Shown: positions 37,502-47,156 of the stretch, in pieces | Layout of the letters: each line of letters opens with the position of its first letter | Position numbering within the stretch: the first letter of the stretch is position 1 | Assembly: GCF_003435815.1 (NCBI RefSeq) | Contig: NZ_QTUV01000003.1 | Span: 127,297 to 191,296 of the forward strand | From: Dorea sp. AM10-31 | GTDB taxonomy: Bacteria > Bacillota > Clostridia > Lachnospirales > Lachnospiraceae | Direction: 5' to 3' | DNA: 64,000 bases | The notes under the pieces: generated by a model | The model's input: only the letters and a program-made list of their open reading frames with translations | The model's database searches: none | What the model was told of the DNA's origin: nothing | Program-made: the position numbers and the translations under genes

Positions 37502-37758
37502 TTACGAAAACAGTTCTTAAAAAATACAGATCAGCAAGATATCAGTATTTGTTATTGATTGGAAAGCTGACGGAACACTTGAATCAGATTGATCAAGAAG
37601 CCAGAAATCAGGTGGAAATGCTTACAGAACAGATGGTAAAAAAACAGGGTGTGAATGATAACTTAAAGAGATAAGATCAGATGATGTGGGTCAGATTGAT
37701 GAATAATATAAAATTCAGTGCAGAAGAAATTGTATTGAAAAATATGGTATATGCATAA
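37500..37758 (+). pseudogene. Decayed tnpV gene
   Basis: The sequence matches the intact TnpV protein encoded at 27897-28271 (LRKQFLK, ARYQYLL, GKLTEHLN, MNNIK) but lacks the 5' part, has a frameshift in an A-run near 37518 and a stop codon near 37673. It begins exactly where the minus-strand fragment ends, so a deletion joined the two. Confidence 0.8.
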
Positions 37759-37878
37759 GTATGAAAGGGCGATAAGATCGTTCATTTACATTTTTGTATA
37801 TATTGAAATAGCACTTTAGAAAACACTATGGTAAAATAAAGTGAAGAAAAATCGGGATTGTTAAAGGAGCGTGATTCA

Positions 37879-38307
37879 GTGGACATAATTGACAAACTTT
37901 TGGAAACCCCTTGCTACATAATGGATTTTCTTCCTAAACAAGTACCCATGAATTGTGACGGCCAGTTTTTTAAAGTAGAAACTTATCTACTCAACCACTA
38001 TGATTGCTATGGGTTAAGGGATAGATTTGTTGGCGTTATTTTAAAAGCAATGTGTTACTATCCTGTATCGGTTCAATGGGGCAAATGGGTTGAACAGCCT
38101 ACCCCTGAGCAAGTAACAAAAATCATTGATACTATACTGGAAAATCATTCCGGAGATGTAAATATATTATTTACAAGTAAAGATGCGCTTCTCCAGTTTG
38201 GATGGGATTGTTTAAATATGAGTATTTATAATCCAGATGAAGAAATGTGTATGTTGTTTGAGAAAATTGCAACCTCAGAAGGATTGTTTTGGCGAAAATC
38301 AGAGTGA
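37879..38307 (+). CDS. Hypothetical protein of about 142 residues
   Basis: A soluble protein beginning VDIIDKLLETPCYIMDFLP and containing YLLNHYDCYGLRDRF; not recognised by function, though it looks like a common clostridial hypothetical. GTG 37879 is preferred because AAGGAG lies about nine bases before it; an upstream TTG at 37858 lies before that site. It sits among mobile-element debris. The sequence from 38308 to 38583 holds no gene I can support. Confidence 0.6.
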   Translation: MDIIDKLLETPCYIMDFLPKQVPMNCDGQFFKVETYLLNHYDCYGLRDRFVGVILKAMCYYPVSVQWGKWVEQPTPEQVTKIIDTILENHSGDVNILFTSKDALLQFGWDCLNMSIYNPDEEMCMLFEKIATSEGLFWRKSE

Positions 38308-38583
38308 CAATTTCCAGTTGACCGAGTTCTTTAGAGCGAAGGATTGGTGGATTAGAAAGTGTCTTTTACAGAAAGGTAACAGAAATGTTTATAAACAACA
38401 GGCAGATGCTGTTGGATAGATTGCTAACAGATTAGATAATAAAGGAATTAATAGATTCAAGTTTATAGAGGACTTAATGAATCCTTGTAATATTGGGCGT
38501 TGCATGAATGTTAATTTGCGTTGCTTGATGTATTGATGGCTAATCAGTATGCTAGTTTTATCAAACGAAAGGAGTAACTAGAG

Positions 38584-39024
38584 ATGCTTGGTGAAAATAT
38601 AAAAACTTATCGACAGAAAAAAGGATATACACAGGAAGAGGTTGCCAACAGACTTCATGTGACAAGACAGACTATTTCAAAATGGGAGAAAAACTATTCG
38701 GTTCCAGATGCTGAAGTATTTGTAAAATTAGCAGATGTATTAGAGGTTCAAACAAGTCAGTTGCTTGAAGTAAAGGTAGATAGTGATATGCAAACAACAG
38801 AAGAAAAACAGAATGCATATGCAGAGCAACTAGCACATATTGCTGAACAGATGGCAATCAGAAATCGTCAACGTAAAAGAATATGGAAAACGATAGGAAT
38901 AGCCTTTGCAGTAATCATCGTTGTATGTATTATTCTTATAGTTATGAATATTGCATTTTTTTCTGCTTACCCGACCACAGAGGATGTTCAGACACACGAA
39001 GAGACTATTATGTTGGAAGAATAG
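38584..39024 (+). CDS. XRE-family regulator with a C-terminal membrane anchor
   Basis: A 146-residue protein with an N-terminal helix-turn-helix (YTQEEVANRLHVTRQTISKW), a helical linker, one strong membrane helix near residues 100-120 (IGIAFAVIIVVCIILIVMN) and a short acidic tail outside. Membrane-tethered HTH proteins of this kind are frequent in Firmicutes; the target is unknown. GAAAGGAG precedes the ATG. Confidence 0.8.
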   Translation: MLGENIKTYRQKKGYTQEEVANRLHVTRQTISKWEKNYSVPDAEVFVKLADVLEVQTSQLLEVKVDSDMQTTEEKQNAYAEQLAHIAEQMAIRNRQRKRIWKTIGIAFAVIIVVCIILIVMNIAFFSAYPTTEDVQTHEETIMLEE

Positions 39025-39035
39025 AGTTACGAACT

Positions 39036-39520
39036 TCAAGTTGTCGAGATGTTGCAAAATTTGGAATCAGGAAAGAGCGAGTTGTCCAGATGATTTTTCA
39101 TCATTTGGGCGGCTTTTTCAATATCGCCATTTTTATAGGCGTCAAAAATCGTCTGATGTTCGTCATCAATCTGCGTCTGAATCTGAGTTTCCTGACTGTA
39201 TTGATTTGAGAAAAGAATAATGATTCCAGGTTTCTGCATCAGAAAGAGCCGCAGCTTTACGTTCATTTTCCAGAATAGATTTCCAGGAGATCGTTAGCGG
39301 TATAGCTAATGACATTTACACCGATATTTGAATAATAAGAAACAAGCTGATCCTGCGTCAGGCGTGTCAGTGCTTCCCGGATAGGCGAGGAGCTTACCTA
39401 GAAACGTTCTTTTAGGACTTTCAGGGTGAGTTTCTCGCCACATTTAATTTACTGCGTTAAAATATCATTTCTTAAAAGCTGATAGATCTGTTCGGATAAA
39501 ATTGATTTATTTAATTTCAT
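39036..39520 (-). pseudogene. Broken GntR/FCD-family regulator
   Basis: The minus strand reads MKLNKSILSEQIYQLLRNDI, stop, KCGEKLTLKVLKERF, stop, VSSSPIREALTRLTQDQLV, and then an FCD-like tail (DDEHQTIFDAYKNGDIEKA). Two in-frame stop codons in the DNA-binding domain, and probably a frameshift between the halves, leave it non-functional. Confidence 0.85.
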
Positions 39521-39652
39521 ATGAAAATTCTCCTGTTGCTTTTACAATATAACAAGTATTTTAGCATAGTAAGCGGGGGTGGCGCGGTTATAACAATTGC
39601 GAGTGCATTATTGTTGGTATTATAAATGAAAAATAAATGACAGGAAGAGGTG

Positions 39653-39684
39653 TCAGATGGTTCTGGCATCTTTTTTTATTGCTA
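39653..39684 (+). terminator. Terminator-like hairpin before the HD gene
   Basis: Stem GGTGTCAG / CTGGCATC (two G-T pairs) followed by seven T. The gene it once served is not evident. A TATACT at 39695-39700 is a possible -10 for the next gene; otherwise 39521-39765 is empty. Confidence 0.65.
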
Positions 39685-39765
39685 GTGATTGTGTTATACT
39701 GGACTTGTTTAACTGGAGATAGAACTTAAACTATAAAATAAAGTATAAAACGAAGGAACAGTCAT

Positions 39766-40329
39766 ATGAGTGAATATATAACGACTTATACAGGAATACA
39801 TTTTAAACCGACAGAACCGGAACCGGAGCTAATCCGGGTGGAAGACATTGCGCATGCGCTCTCGATGATTTGCCGGGGAAATGGACATGTGCATACATTC
39901 TGGTCGGTGGCAGAACATTGCATCTGTTGTGCGAAGGAAGCGGCAGCCAGAGGTTTGCCGGACCGCATGGTGCTTGCGTGCCTGCTTCATGACGCCAGCG
40001 AGTGTTATATGTCGGATGTCCCGACACCTTTTAAGAAGCAGCTCCCGGAGTACGAGGAGCGCGAAGAACGTCTGCTTCGCATGATTTATGAGAAATTTCT
40101 TGGCTCGGCATTGACGAAAGAAGAACAGGAGCAGTTAGATGAAATTGATCATGCTCTGGTCTTATATGATCTGGAAGTGCTGCTGAAAGAAAAACAGCAG
40201 GAGGAGAAGCCGGAGCTTCGCATTGAGCTGGATTATACGGTGTGTTCGTTTGATGTGGCGGAGGCAGAGTATTTGCAGATTTTCAGGAAGTATTATGAAA
40301 ATCTACAGAGAGACAAAGGAATATCATGA
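39766..40329 (+). CDS. HD-domain phosphohydrolase (YfbR-like)
   Basis: A 187-residue HD protein. His in HTFWSVAEHC, HD in LLHDASECYMSDVP and a later Asp in DEIDHALVLYD fit the YfbR/5'-nucleotidase-like group acting on deoxynucleoside monophosphates. The assignment to that substrate is by resemblance only. Confidence 0.8.
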   Translation: MSEYITTYTGIHFKPTEPEPELIRVEDIAHALSMICRGNGHVHTFWSVAEHCICCAKEAAARGLPDRMVLACLLHDASECYMSDVPTPFKKQLPEYEEREERLLRMIYEKFLGSALTKEEQEQLDEIDHALVLYDLEVLLKEKQQEEKPELRIELDYTVCSFDVAEAEYLQIFRKYYENLQRDKGIS

Positions 40330-40370
40330 GTATAGAAAATAAACAGGATGAATTATAAAGGAGATATACT

Positions 40371-40607
40371 ATGAACGCAAAACGAGTGATTGCACTTATT
40401 GCAGCACTGGCAATACCGGTGCTATATATCATCACAATAATATTATTTATAATAGGAAACGATTATGCCAATCTGTTTCTGGCGGTGTCACTGGGAGGAA
40501 CATTTTTCCTGACACCGGTCATTTTTCTGCTGACGAGAGTGCCAAAAGATATCGGAGAAGTGAGCGGAAACATTGCAGATATGTTAAAGAAAGATAAGGA
40601 AGAGTAA
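40371..40607 (+). CDS. Small two-helix membrane protein
   Basis: A 78-residue protein with two membrane helices (residues about 8-28 and 34-55) and a charged cytosolic tail. Not recognised. AAAGGAG precedes the ATG, and moaC begins three bases after its stop, so the two are co-transcribed. Confidence 0.65.
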   Translation: MNAKRVIALIAALAIPVLYIITIILFIIGNDYANLFLAVSLGGTFFLTPVIFLLTRVPKDIGEVSGNIADMLKKDKEE

Positions 40608-40609
40608 CG

Positions 40610-41086
40610 ATGAGTGATTTTACACATTTTAACAAGCAGGGTGAAGCCGTTATGGTGGATGTTAGCGAGAAGAAAGATACAGTAAGGGAGGCAACAGCGT
40701 CTGGACGGATACGGATGTCGGAAGAGTGTTACCTGAAAGTAAAAAATGATGATATGAAAAAGGGAGATGTGCTTGGTGTCGCGCGTATTGCCGGAATCAT
40801 GGGCGCTAAGAAGACTTCCGAGCTGATTCCGCTGTGTCACATATTAAACTTAAGTAAACTGGAAGTGGAATTTATCTTCAATGACAATACTTTTGAAATT
40901 GAGACAAGGTGCACAGCGAAGACAACCGGGAAGACCGGTGTGGAAATGGAAGCGCTGACCGGGGTAAATGTCGCTTTGCTTACGATTTATGATATGTGTA
41001 AGGCAGTGGATAAGGGAATGGAAATAAATGAAGTACATTTGCTGCGCAAATCCGGCGGCAAAAGTGGAGTGTGGGAGAGACAATGA
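40610..41086 (+). CDS. moaC: Cyclic pyranopterin monophosphate synthase
   Basis: A 158-residue MoaC, second step of molybdenum cofactor synthesis. [43 protein letters not shown] and [10 protein letters not shown] followed by [13 protein letters not shown] are all diagnostic. It overlaps the next gene by ATGA, linking cofactor synthesis to molybdate uptake. Confidence 0.95.
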   Translation: MSDFTHFNKQGEAVMVDVSEKKDTVREATASGRIRMSEECYLKVKNDDMKKGDVLGVARIAGIMGAKKTSELIPLCHILNLSKLEVEFIFNDNTFEIETRCTAKTTGKTGVEMEALTGVNVALLTIYDMCKAVDKGMEINEVHLLRKSGGKSGVWERQ

Positions 41087-42201
41087 TTGAGATAAACATA
41101 CAGAAAACATTGGGCAGATTTCATCTGGATATGCATGTGAAAAGTAATAGCAAAAGAATCGGCATCCTTGGTGCAAGTGGCTGTGGAAAAAGTATGACAT
41201 TAAAGTGTATTGCGGGGATAGAGACACCGGATCAGGGGCAGATTGTACTGGAAGAGCGGATTTTGTATGACAACACTCAGAAGATTAACATCAAACCGCA
41301 GAAGAGAAAGATTGGTTATCTTTTTCAGAATTATGCGCTGTTTCCGACGATGTCTGTGCGGAAAAATATTATGGCAGGACTTCGATGCAGCCAGGAAGAG
41401 CAGGAAAAAATTGCGGATCAGATGATCGAGAAATTCCAGCTGACCGGATTGGGAAACAGACTTCCGGGGGAACTGTCCGGTGGGCAGCAGCAGCGAGTGG
41501 CGCTGGCAAGAATTATGGCATATGAACCGGATGCGATTTTGCTGGATGAGCCATTTTCAGCGCTGGATGAATTTCTGAAAGATAAATTGCAGCAGGAACT
41601 GATGGAAATGCTGGAAGATTATCCGGGTACGGTTATTTTAGTGTCTCACAGCAGAGATGAGATTTATCGTTTCAGTGAAGAACTTGTCATTATGGACAAG
41701 GGAAAAGTGGTATGTGCCGGAAAGACAGAAGAGATTTTTGCATACCCGGAGTGGAAAGAAGCAGCGAGATTGACCGGGTGTAAAAATATCACGAAAGTAA
41801 TCCGTGAAGATGCCCATCATTTGCAGGTGCCGGCATGGGAAATCTGTCTTGCACTGAAGCAGGAGATATCGGAAGAAATCCAGTACATAGGAATCCGCGC
41901 ACATGACTTTGTGCCGGTGTGGGATGAGATTTCAGATGAAGGAAAGCGGAATCAGGAGAAAGCGAATGAAAATTTGAATAACAACCGGATCCCGGTGAAA
42001 ATTGAAAGTGTAGCAAAACTTCCATTTGAGCACAGATTTTTTCTGCGGATATCCGAGAAATGCCGGGAAGAAAATGTAGAAACAGAAGCAAGCGAAAATG
42101 TGTGCTGGTTTGTGCAGCGCGACCAGTGGAAAATGCTGGAAGAGCGAGGTCTCCCGGCATGGCTTTATCTCCCGGAGGAGAAGATATTATTATTAAAATA
42201 A
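41083..42201 (+). CDS. modC: Molybdate-type ABC transporter ATPase
   Basis: A 372-residue ATP-binding subunit. Walker [10 protein letters not shown]-loop [10 protein letters not shown], signature [16 protein letters not shown], Walker [12 protein letters not shown] and the switch His in VSHSRDE are present; the C-terminal ~140 residues form a TOBE-like regulatory region. Coupling to moaC by ATGA overlap supports molybdate as substrate. The usual modA and modB genes are not next to it, in front or behind, within this window. The start at 41083 gives the normal N-terminus; a GTG four codons earlier has no ribosome site. Confidence 0.88.
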   Translation: MIEINIQKTLGRFHLDMHVKSNSKRIGILGASGCGKSMTLKCIAGIETPDQGQIVLEERILYDNTQKINIKPQKRKIGYLFQNYALFPTMSVRKNIMAGLRCSQEEQEKIADQMIEKFQLTGLGNRLPGELSGGQQQRVALARIMAYEPDAILLDEPFSALDEFLKDKLQQELMEMLEDYPGTVILVSHSRDEIYRFSEELVIMDKGKVVCAGKTEEIFAYPEWKEAARLTGCKNITKVIREDAHHLQVPAWEICLALKQEISEEIQYIGIRAHDFVPVWDEISDEGKRNQEKANENLNNNRIPVKIESVAKLPFEHRFFLRISEKCREENVETEASENVCWFVQRDQWKMLEERGLPAWLYLPEEKILLLK

Positions 42202-42597
42202 ATATCAGAGTGTTGTAAGTACTTTCTGTTGATTTGCGTTGTATCAGGATTATGCGCCGGGACGCATGTGTGTCTGGCTTGAATCTGGTTTTATTTTATT
42301 GGGGAAGGCACTCTCCGACAAGTACACACAATTAAGTGGTGTAGTACTCTGGAGGAAACGATTGCGTGTTTATAAGGGAAATCGGAGTCTCTGAAATACA
42401 AAAAATTTAAGAAGGTGATGGAAAAACAGATGGGAATATTGGATAAAAGAATCGAATGTGTTATCATAAGCATGTAGCGAAAACTTCAAGGATTATGAAT
42501 ATTCGGAGAAGGATTACGTGAGTGCAAAGCGCAGAGCGATTTGTATAATTGGATACAGGAAAAGCAAGGTCAAGTATATGAGTGTACAGGGAAATGC

Positions 42598-42862
42598 AAA
42601 GACGTAGCCGGCATGTCCGATAGAGACAACGCTGACATTGAATGGAGATAAATGGAAAGTGCTGATCTTGAGAGATTTGCTGACCGGGACGAAACGGTTC
42701 GGTGAATTGAAGAAATCAATTGGAAGTGTGTCGCAGAAAGGTGAGTATTCCCTGATGAAACTTGGGTGGAGCCTGCAGCCGATCCTGGATGCCATGAAAG
42801 ACTGGGGCGAAGACTATAAGAGCAGTCTGGAGAAAAAATACGAAAATCATAAAAAGATATGA
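42598..42862 (+). pseudogene. Broken HxlR-family regulator
   Basis: The frame reads KT, stop, PACPIETTLTLNGDKWKVLI, then RDLLTGTKRFGELKKSIGSVSQK, and jumps straight to EYSLMKLGWSLQPILDAMKDWG. Intact HxlR proteins have about 35 further residues (recognition helix and wing) between SVSQK and EYSL, so there is an internal in-frame deletion besides the stop near the N-terminus. The preceding 42202-42597 is otherwise empty. Confidence 0.8.
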
Positions 42863-42884
42863 TTTGTCATTTGGAGGTTTTACA

Positions 42885-45011
42885 ATGGAAGAAAAGTGTT
42901 ACAGTAAAGTACCGGTATTTGAAAATGGAATGGCTCAGCCAGTATTTCCATTTACCGATGGGAAAAGCGGAGAAAAATACGATGCGAAGACATCTGATAC
43001 AGTGAGATATTGTGTTTATGTTGAATCCGATTATGATATGGACGGAGACGGAAAAAGAGATCTTGTCAAAGCATTGATCCAAGTTCCGCGAAGTGCTGTA
43101 GAGGGAAATTATAAAGCACCTGCTTTATTCGAGGCGCGTCCGTACTGTGCCGGTGTGCAGGAAGACGGATATCAGCATATGAAAGATGTAGCGGAGAAGG
43201 AATACCGCAAATTTGATATGGAAGAGTTGAATCACAAGGCAGATCCGCGTGTACCGACTGGTTCTGTCAGTGCAATGGAACTGGCACTTAAAGCAGATCC
43301 ATCTGACTGGTATTACCCGGATAAAGGGAACAACAACAGTATGGTTTACGAGAATTTAGAGAATTTCAACTATTATCTTGTGCGTGGATTTGCAGTGATT
43401 GTCAGCGCAGGATTTGGTGCACTCGGCTCAGATGGATTTAATTTTGTCGGTTCAGATTTTGAAAGAGATGCTTTCAAATGTGTGGTAGAATGGCTGCACG
43501 GAGATCGCACTGCTTACGCAGACCGCACAGGAACAACCGAGACAAAGGCAGACTGGTGCAATGGAAAAGTTGCCATGACTGGAAGATCTTATGCAGGAAC
43601 AATGCCATTTGCAGTGGCAACAACCGGTGTGGAAGGTCTTAAGACAATCGTTCCGGTTGCAGGAATCGCAGACTGGTACACACAGCAGAATATGCAGGGT
43701 GCACAGCGTTACTGGCCAAAAGAGATGTTAAATAGTTTTCTGGCTTACTACTGCTCCAGCCGCTATAATGACGAGACATTATCCGAAAAGCAGCTGGATG
43801 ATATCGCCGCATTTCATCACGAATTAAGTTTGCAGCAGTTAAAATGTGGATTTGACTATGATCCGGAGTTCTGGGGAAGCGGAAATTATCGCTTAAATGC
43901 AGAGAAGATCAAATGCAGCGCTCTGATCGTACAGGGATTGAATGATGAGAATGTTTCAACGAAACAGTTTGAAATGATGTACCGTTCTTTCAAACAGGCA
44001 GGACAGACGGTGAAGACAATCGTGCATCAGGGACCACATATCACACCGACTATGCCGAATAAAAATTACGGTATTTTGCTCGATGGTCAATTCTATGATG
44101 ACGTTGTAAATAAATGGATTTCTCATTATCTGTTTGATGTGGAAAATGATGCAGAAGAGATGCCGGAAGTTCTGGCACAGACGAACTATGATCAGAAGAA
44201 GTGGGAAATAGAAAAGTCATGGCTCGTAAGTGACAGCATGAAGCTTAACAGCGCTGAATCGGGAGAGGCAGTGATCGATACAGACTGGGAGAAAGCCGGA
44301 ATCAGTGCAGAAAACTTCGATGACGTGATGGGTATTACATCTACCAACATGGGCAAACGTTATGTGACAGCACCATTTGAGAAAGCTGTTACAGTGCAGG
44401 GTACTGTGTGCCTGAAGATGAGAGCTGCGTTAAAAGACGGAGATGCGGAATGCGATTTCCATCCGGAGAACAGAAATGATGCAGATACACTTACGATGAA
44501 GCTTGGAAACTCAAAAATTTCCGGTAAGATGGATGATGTGGAAGTTGCAGTTCTTCTCTGCGATGTGTGTGATGAGGAATTTGACAGCATTCAGACAGTT
44601 GATCCGGAGAGAAATATTGTTCCGGTAGAGGTCGTAAAAGAAGGCGGCATTGTAAATGGCGGAGATCTTCCGGCATTTGATGAAGCCGAATTTAAGACAG
44701 TACATAAAAAATACCGTGTGATCACAAGAGCATTTGCAGACCTGTGTAACCCGGAAGCAGGATACGAACCGGAGACGGCGCAGAACAGTATTGAACTTAA
44801 AAAGGGTGAATATCACGATTATAACATTTATCTGAATGCGACCAGATATACGGTGCAGCCGGGACATAGCCTTGCGATTGTAATTGCAACAGAAGATCCG
44901 GTAAACTGCCTGATCCATAAGACTTACAGTGTTGCAATCGATAATGCATCTGTGAAAGCGGAAGTACCTGTGACAAAAGCAGCAGAGGACAGAACATTAA
45001 CTCTGAAATAG
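42885..45011 (+). CDS. Xaa-Pro dipeptidyl-peptidase-like S15 hydrolase
   Basis: A 708-residue serine hydrolase of the S15/CocE group that removes X-Pro dipeptides from peptide N-termini. The nucleophile elbow GRSYAGTMP, the acid region GLNDENVS and His in HQGPHITP form the triad, and the C-terminal jelly-roll domain (NIYLNATRYTVQPGHSLAI) is present. No signal peptide, so it is cytosolic. Start ATG 42885 follows TTGGAGG; an upstream frame start is rejected. Confidence 0.85.
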   Translation: MEEKCYSKVPVFENGMAQPVFPFTDGKSGEKYDAKTSDTVRYCVYVESDYDMDGDGKRDLVKALIQVPRSAVEGNYKAPALFEARPYCAGVQEDGYQHMKDVAEKEYRKFDMEELNHKADPRVPTGSVSAMELALKADPSDWYYPDKGNNNSMVYENLENFNYYLVRGFAVIVSAGFGALGSDGFNFVGSDFERDAFKCVVEWLHGDRTAYADRTGTTETKADWCNGKVAMTGRSYAGTMPFAVATTGVEGLKTIVPVAGIADWYTQQNMQGAQRYWPKEMLNSFLAYYCSSRYNDETLSEKQLDDIAAFHHELSLQQLKCGFDYDPEFWGSGNYRLNAEKIKCSALIVQGLNDENVSTKQFEMMYRSFKQAGQTVKTIVHQGPHITPTMPNKNYGILLDGQFYDDVVNKWISHYLFDVENDAEEMPEVLAQTNYDQKKWEIEKSWLVSDSMKLNSAESGEAVIDTDWEKAGISAENFDDVMGITSTNMGKRYVTAPFEKAVTVQGTVCLKMRAALKDGDAECDFHPENRNDADTLTMKLGNSKISGKMDDVEVAVLLCDVCDEEFDSIQTVDPERNIVPVEVVKEGGIVNGGDLPAFDEAEFKTVHKKYRVITRAFADLCNPEAGYEPETAQNSIELKKGEYHDYNIYLNATRYTVQPGHSLAIVIATEDPVNCLIHKTYSVAIDNASVKAEVPVTKAAEDRTLTLK

Positions 45012-45076
45012 CAGAAGCGATTGTCTTAGATATGTTATGATGATGTGTTATAAGATGAGATGTAAATGAAAGAGAT

Positions 45077-45110
45077 GCCAGGAAAGTAAGATAATGCTTT
45101 CCTGGTAAAA
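45077..45110 (+). terminator. Terminator after the S15 peptidase gene
   Basis: Nine-base stem CCAGGAAAG / CTTTCCTGG; the following tract is only weakly T-rich. The rest of 45111-45301 holds two copies of ACACAAGTGT (about 45207 and 45242) and a T-run near 45254, but no gene. Confidence 0.55.
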
Positions 45111-45301
45111 ATCAAAGAATATTTTGGAGTTGAGAGTTGCATTTTCGACGGGAATTTGTTAGAATAACTAACCGTATGAAAAATAAATAAAGATTTTGGT
45201 ATTAATTGGAAACGACACAAGTGTATGCTTGATTAACGAACAACACAAGTGTCTTTTTTGTACCCATTTTAAGAATTTATGAGAGAAAAGGAGAACAAAC
45301 A

Positions 45302-45793
45302 ATGCCAAAAACTTTATTTCAAAACATTTTTTTTACACTGATGATGTCATTTTTGATGGTCTACGTCATGGTCTGTTACAATATCGCACTGAACATGGGT
45401 GGAATGAGCAATGAAATTTTCCTGATGGCTTTTGTAGAAATGAAAATCATGTGGCCGGTTGCATTTTTACTGGAGTTCTTTGTAGTAGATAAGATGGCAC
45501 ATGCACTTGCGTTCCGTATTGTGACACCGAAGGACAGACAGATTGTAATCGTACTTGCAATTTCTGCAATGATCGTATGCATTATGTGTCCGGTTATGAG
45601 TCTGATCGCGACAGTACTTTTCAAAAATGCAGGAGCAAATGTGATTGCAACATGGTTTGAAACAACATTTTTTAATTTCCCGGTTGCATTATTCTGGCAG
45701 ATTTTTTACTGCGGACCGTGTATTCGTTTTATTTTTGGAAAATTATTTCCGGAAAAGGAAAATGCATCAGATGCAGTAGGTGCGGAATCATAG
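45302..45793 (+). CDS. DUF2798-type four-helix membrane protein
   Basis: A 163-residue integral membrane protein with four membrane helices arranged as two pairs, each preceded by a similar pattern (FFTLMMSFLMVYVMVCYN and ISAMIVCIMCPVMS), as in DUF2798 proteins. Function is unknown. It is transcribed alone and ends at a bidirectional terminator. Confidence 0.75.
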   Translation: MPKTLFQNIFFTLMMSFLMVYVMVCYNIALNMGGMSNEIFLMAFVEMKIMWPVAFLLEFFVVDKMAHALAFRIVTPKDRQIVIVLAISAMIVCIMCPVMSLIATVLFKNAGANVIATWFETTFFNFPVALFWQIFYCGPCIRFIFGKLFPEKENASDAVGAES

Positions 45794-45818
45794 AGAAATG
45801 TTATAATTAAGAAATACA

Positions 45819-45864
45819 ACGGGGCTGTCGCGCTAGTAATCATTAAAGCGCCAGCCCCGTTTGT
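45819..45864. terminator. Bidirectional terminator between convergent genes
   Basis: Stem ACGGGGCTG...AGCGC / GCGCCAGCCCCGT with T-rich tracts on both sides, between the membrane protein gene and the convergent dehydrogenase gene. Confidence 0.85.
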
Positions 45865-45879
45865 TAATGTATGATTATA

Positions 45880-46977
45880 TTATTTGCCAAGCGCGAGCTT
45901 ACCCATTGCATCTGCCTGAAGGATAGCATCATACAGTTCAACCGGCTGTACGTCGCCGGCAAGATTGTGGATGGTTTCACCTGGTACACAGGCATTTTTG
46001 GCGATTGTTTCAACCTGTTCTGCAGTAGTAACTCCAATTTCTTCAAGTGTAACAGGAAGACCGACTTCCATACAGAAATTCTGTACTTCTTCAAATTCTT
46101 CTTTTGGAACACCTTCCAGAATAAGCTGAACCAATGTTCCGAGTGCAACACAGCAGCCGTGGTCGGCATGTGCGATTCCAAGAGAAGTTACACCGTTGTA
46201 GAAAGAGTGTGCAGCGGCACAGTTTACATTATCAGCACCAACACCGGAAAGATATACATTTGCCTCTACAATATTCTCCAAAGCAGGAGTAACAGCATGT
46301 ACTTTGCATGCTTCTACAGCCTGTTTACCGTATTCACGAAGTGTGTCATAACACAATCTTGCAAGTGCTTGACCGGCTCTTGTGATTCCAGTACCTTCCA
46401 GACTGGCAGATTCAGTACGGATAGAAGCGCGACCTTCAAAATAAGTTCCGAGTGCATCGCCCATTCCTGCAATGAGGAATTTTACCGGCGCATTGGCGAT
46501 GACCGTCGTATCAACCATGACTGCATCCGGGTTAGTAGGATAGAATAAATATTTATCAAAACTATGATCGTCGTTGTAAATAACGGAAAGTCCGGTACAT
46601 GGTGCATCAGTTGCAGCAACTGTAGGAACAATAACGATATGTTTTCCTGAATAGTATGCAGTTGCTTTTGCTGTATCGACTGCACTTCCACCTCCGACAG
46701 CAACAACAGTGTCTATTTTGTCTTCTTTTACAATGTCTTGCATTTTGGCTATTTCACTTTTGCTGGAAATGCCGCCGAAAATTTCATAACGTCTGTAGTC
46801 GTCTAAATCTCTAAAACTCTGCTCGATTTTATCGTGGCAGGCTTTATATCCGCTCCGGGAACAGACAAATAACCATCTTTTTCCCATATAGCCCATTTCT
46901 TCCTGAAACTTCAAAAGTGCATCTCTGCCCTGTACATATTTGAGTGGTTCACGCATTGCTCTAAGTCTCTCCATCAT
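45880..46977 (-). CDS. Glycerol-dehydrogenase-like metal-dependent alcohol dehydrogenase
   Basis: A 365-residue group III alcohol dehydrogenase resembling GldA. The NAD motif VVAVGGGSAVDTAKA and metal-binding residues in GMGDALGTYFE (Asp), AHSFYNGV (His) and HADHGCC (His) are seen. Family members oxidise glycerol to dihydroxyacetone or reduce related ketones; the exact substrate is uncertain. ATG 46977 follows AGGAGGTAA. It is transcribed alone. Confidence 0.88.
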   Translation of the reverse strand: MMERLRAMREPLKYVQGRDALLKFQEEMGYMGKRWLFVCSRSGYKACHDKIEQSFRDLDDYRRYEIFGGISSKSEIAKMQDIVKEDKIDTVVAVGGGSAVDTAKATAYYSGKHIVIVPTVAATDAPCTGLSVIYNDDHSFDKYLFYPTNPDAVMVDTTVIANAPVKFLIAGMGDALGTYFEGRASIRTESASLEGTGITRAGQALARLCYDTLREYGKQAVEACKVHAVTPALENIVEANVYLSGVGADNVNCAAAHSFYNGVTSLGIAHADHGCCVALGTLVQLILEGVPKEEFEEVQNFCMEVGLPVTLEEIGVTTAEQVETIAKNACVPGETIHNLAGDVQPVELYDAILQADAMGKLALGK

Positions 46978-47108
46978 GATCAGTTACCTCCTGAAATTAT
47001 ATATATCTTTTTGCTGCCGTCTATAGTATAGCATAATTTCAAAAAAGTGTGATAATTTTTTAACATATTAATTAAAAAATAACGATGAGTTTAATGTGGT
47101 AAAGTGTT

Positions 47109-47152
47109 AAATTTGGGACGGGGATTTTCTAGAAAAGCCCCGTCCCAAATTT
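47109..47152 (-). terminator. Terminator after the sigma/anti-sigma-like operon
   Basis: Perfect 15-base stem AAATTTGGGACGGGG / CCCCGTCCCAAATTT. It lies just beyond the minus-strand stop at 47157. Confidence 0.85.
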
Positions 47153-47156
47153 AGTT

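Noticed and set aside
38308..38583. A small gene between the hypothetical protein and the membrane-anchored regulator
   Set aside because: All frames are broken within about 60 codons and none has a ribosome site or recognisable product.
45871..46548. 225-codon plus-strand frame
   Set aside because: It lies antisense inside the dehydrogenase gene, has a low-complexity Cys/Ser-rich translation and no ribosome site.
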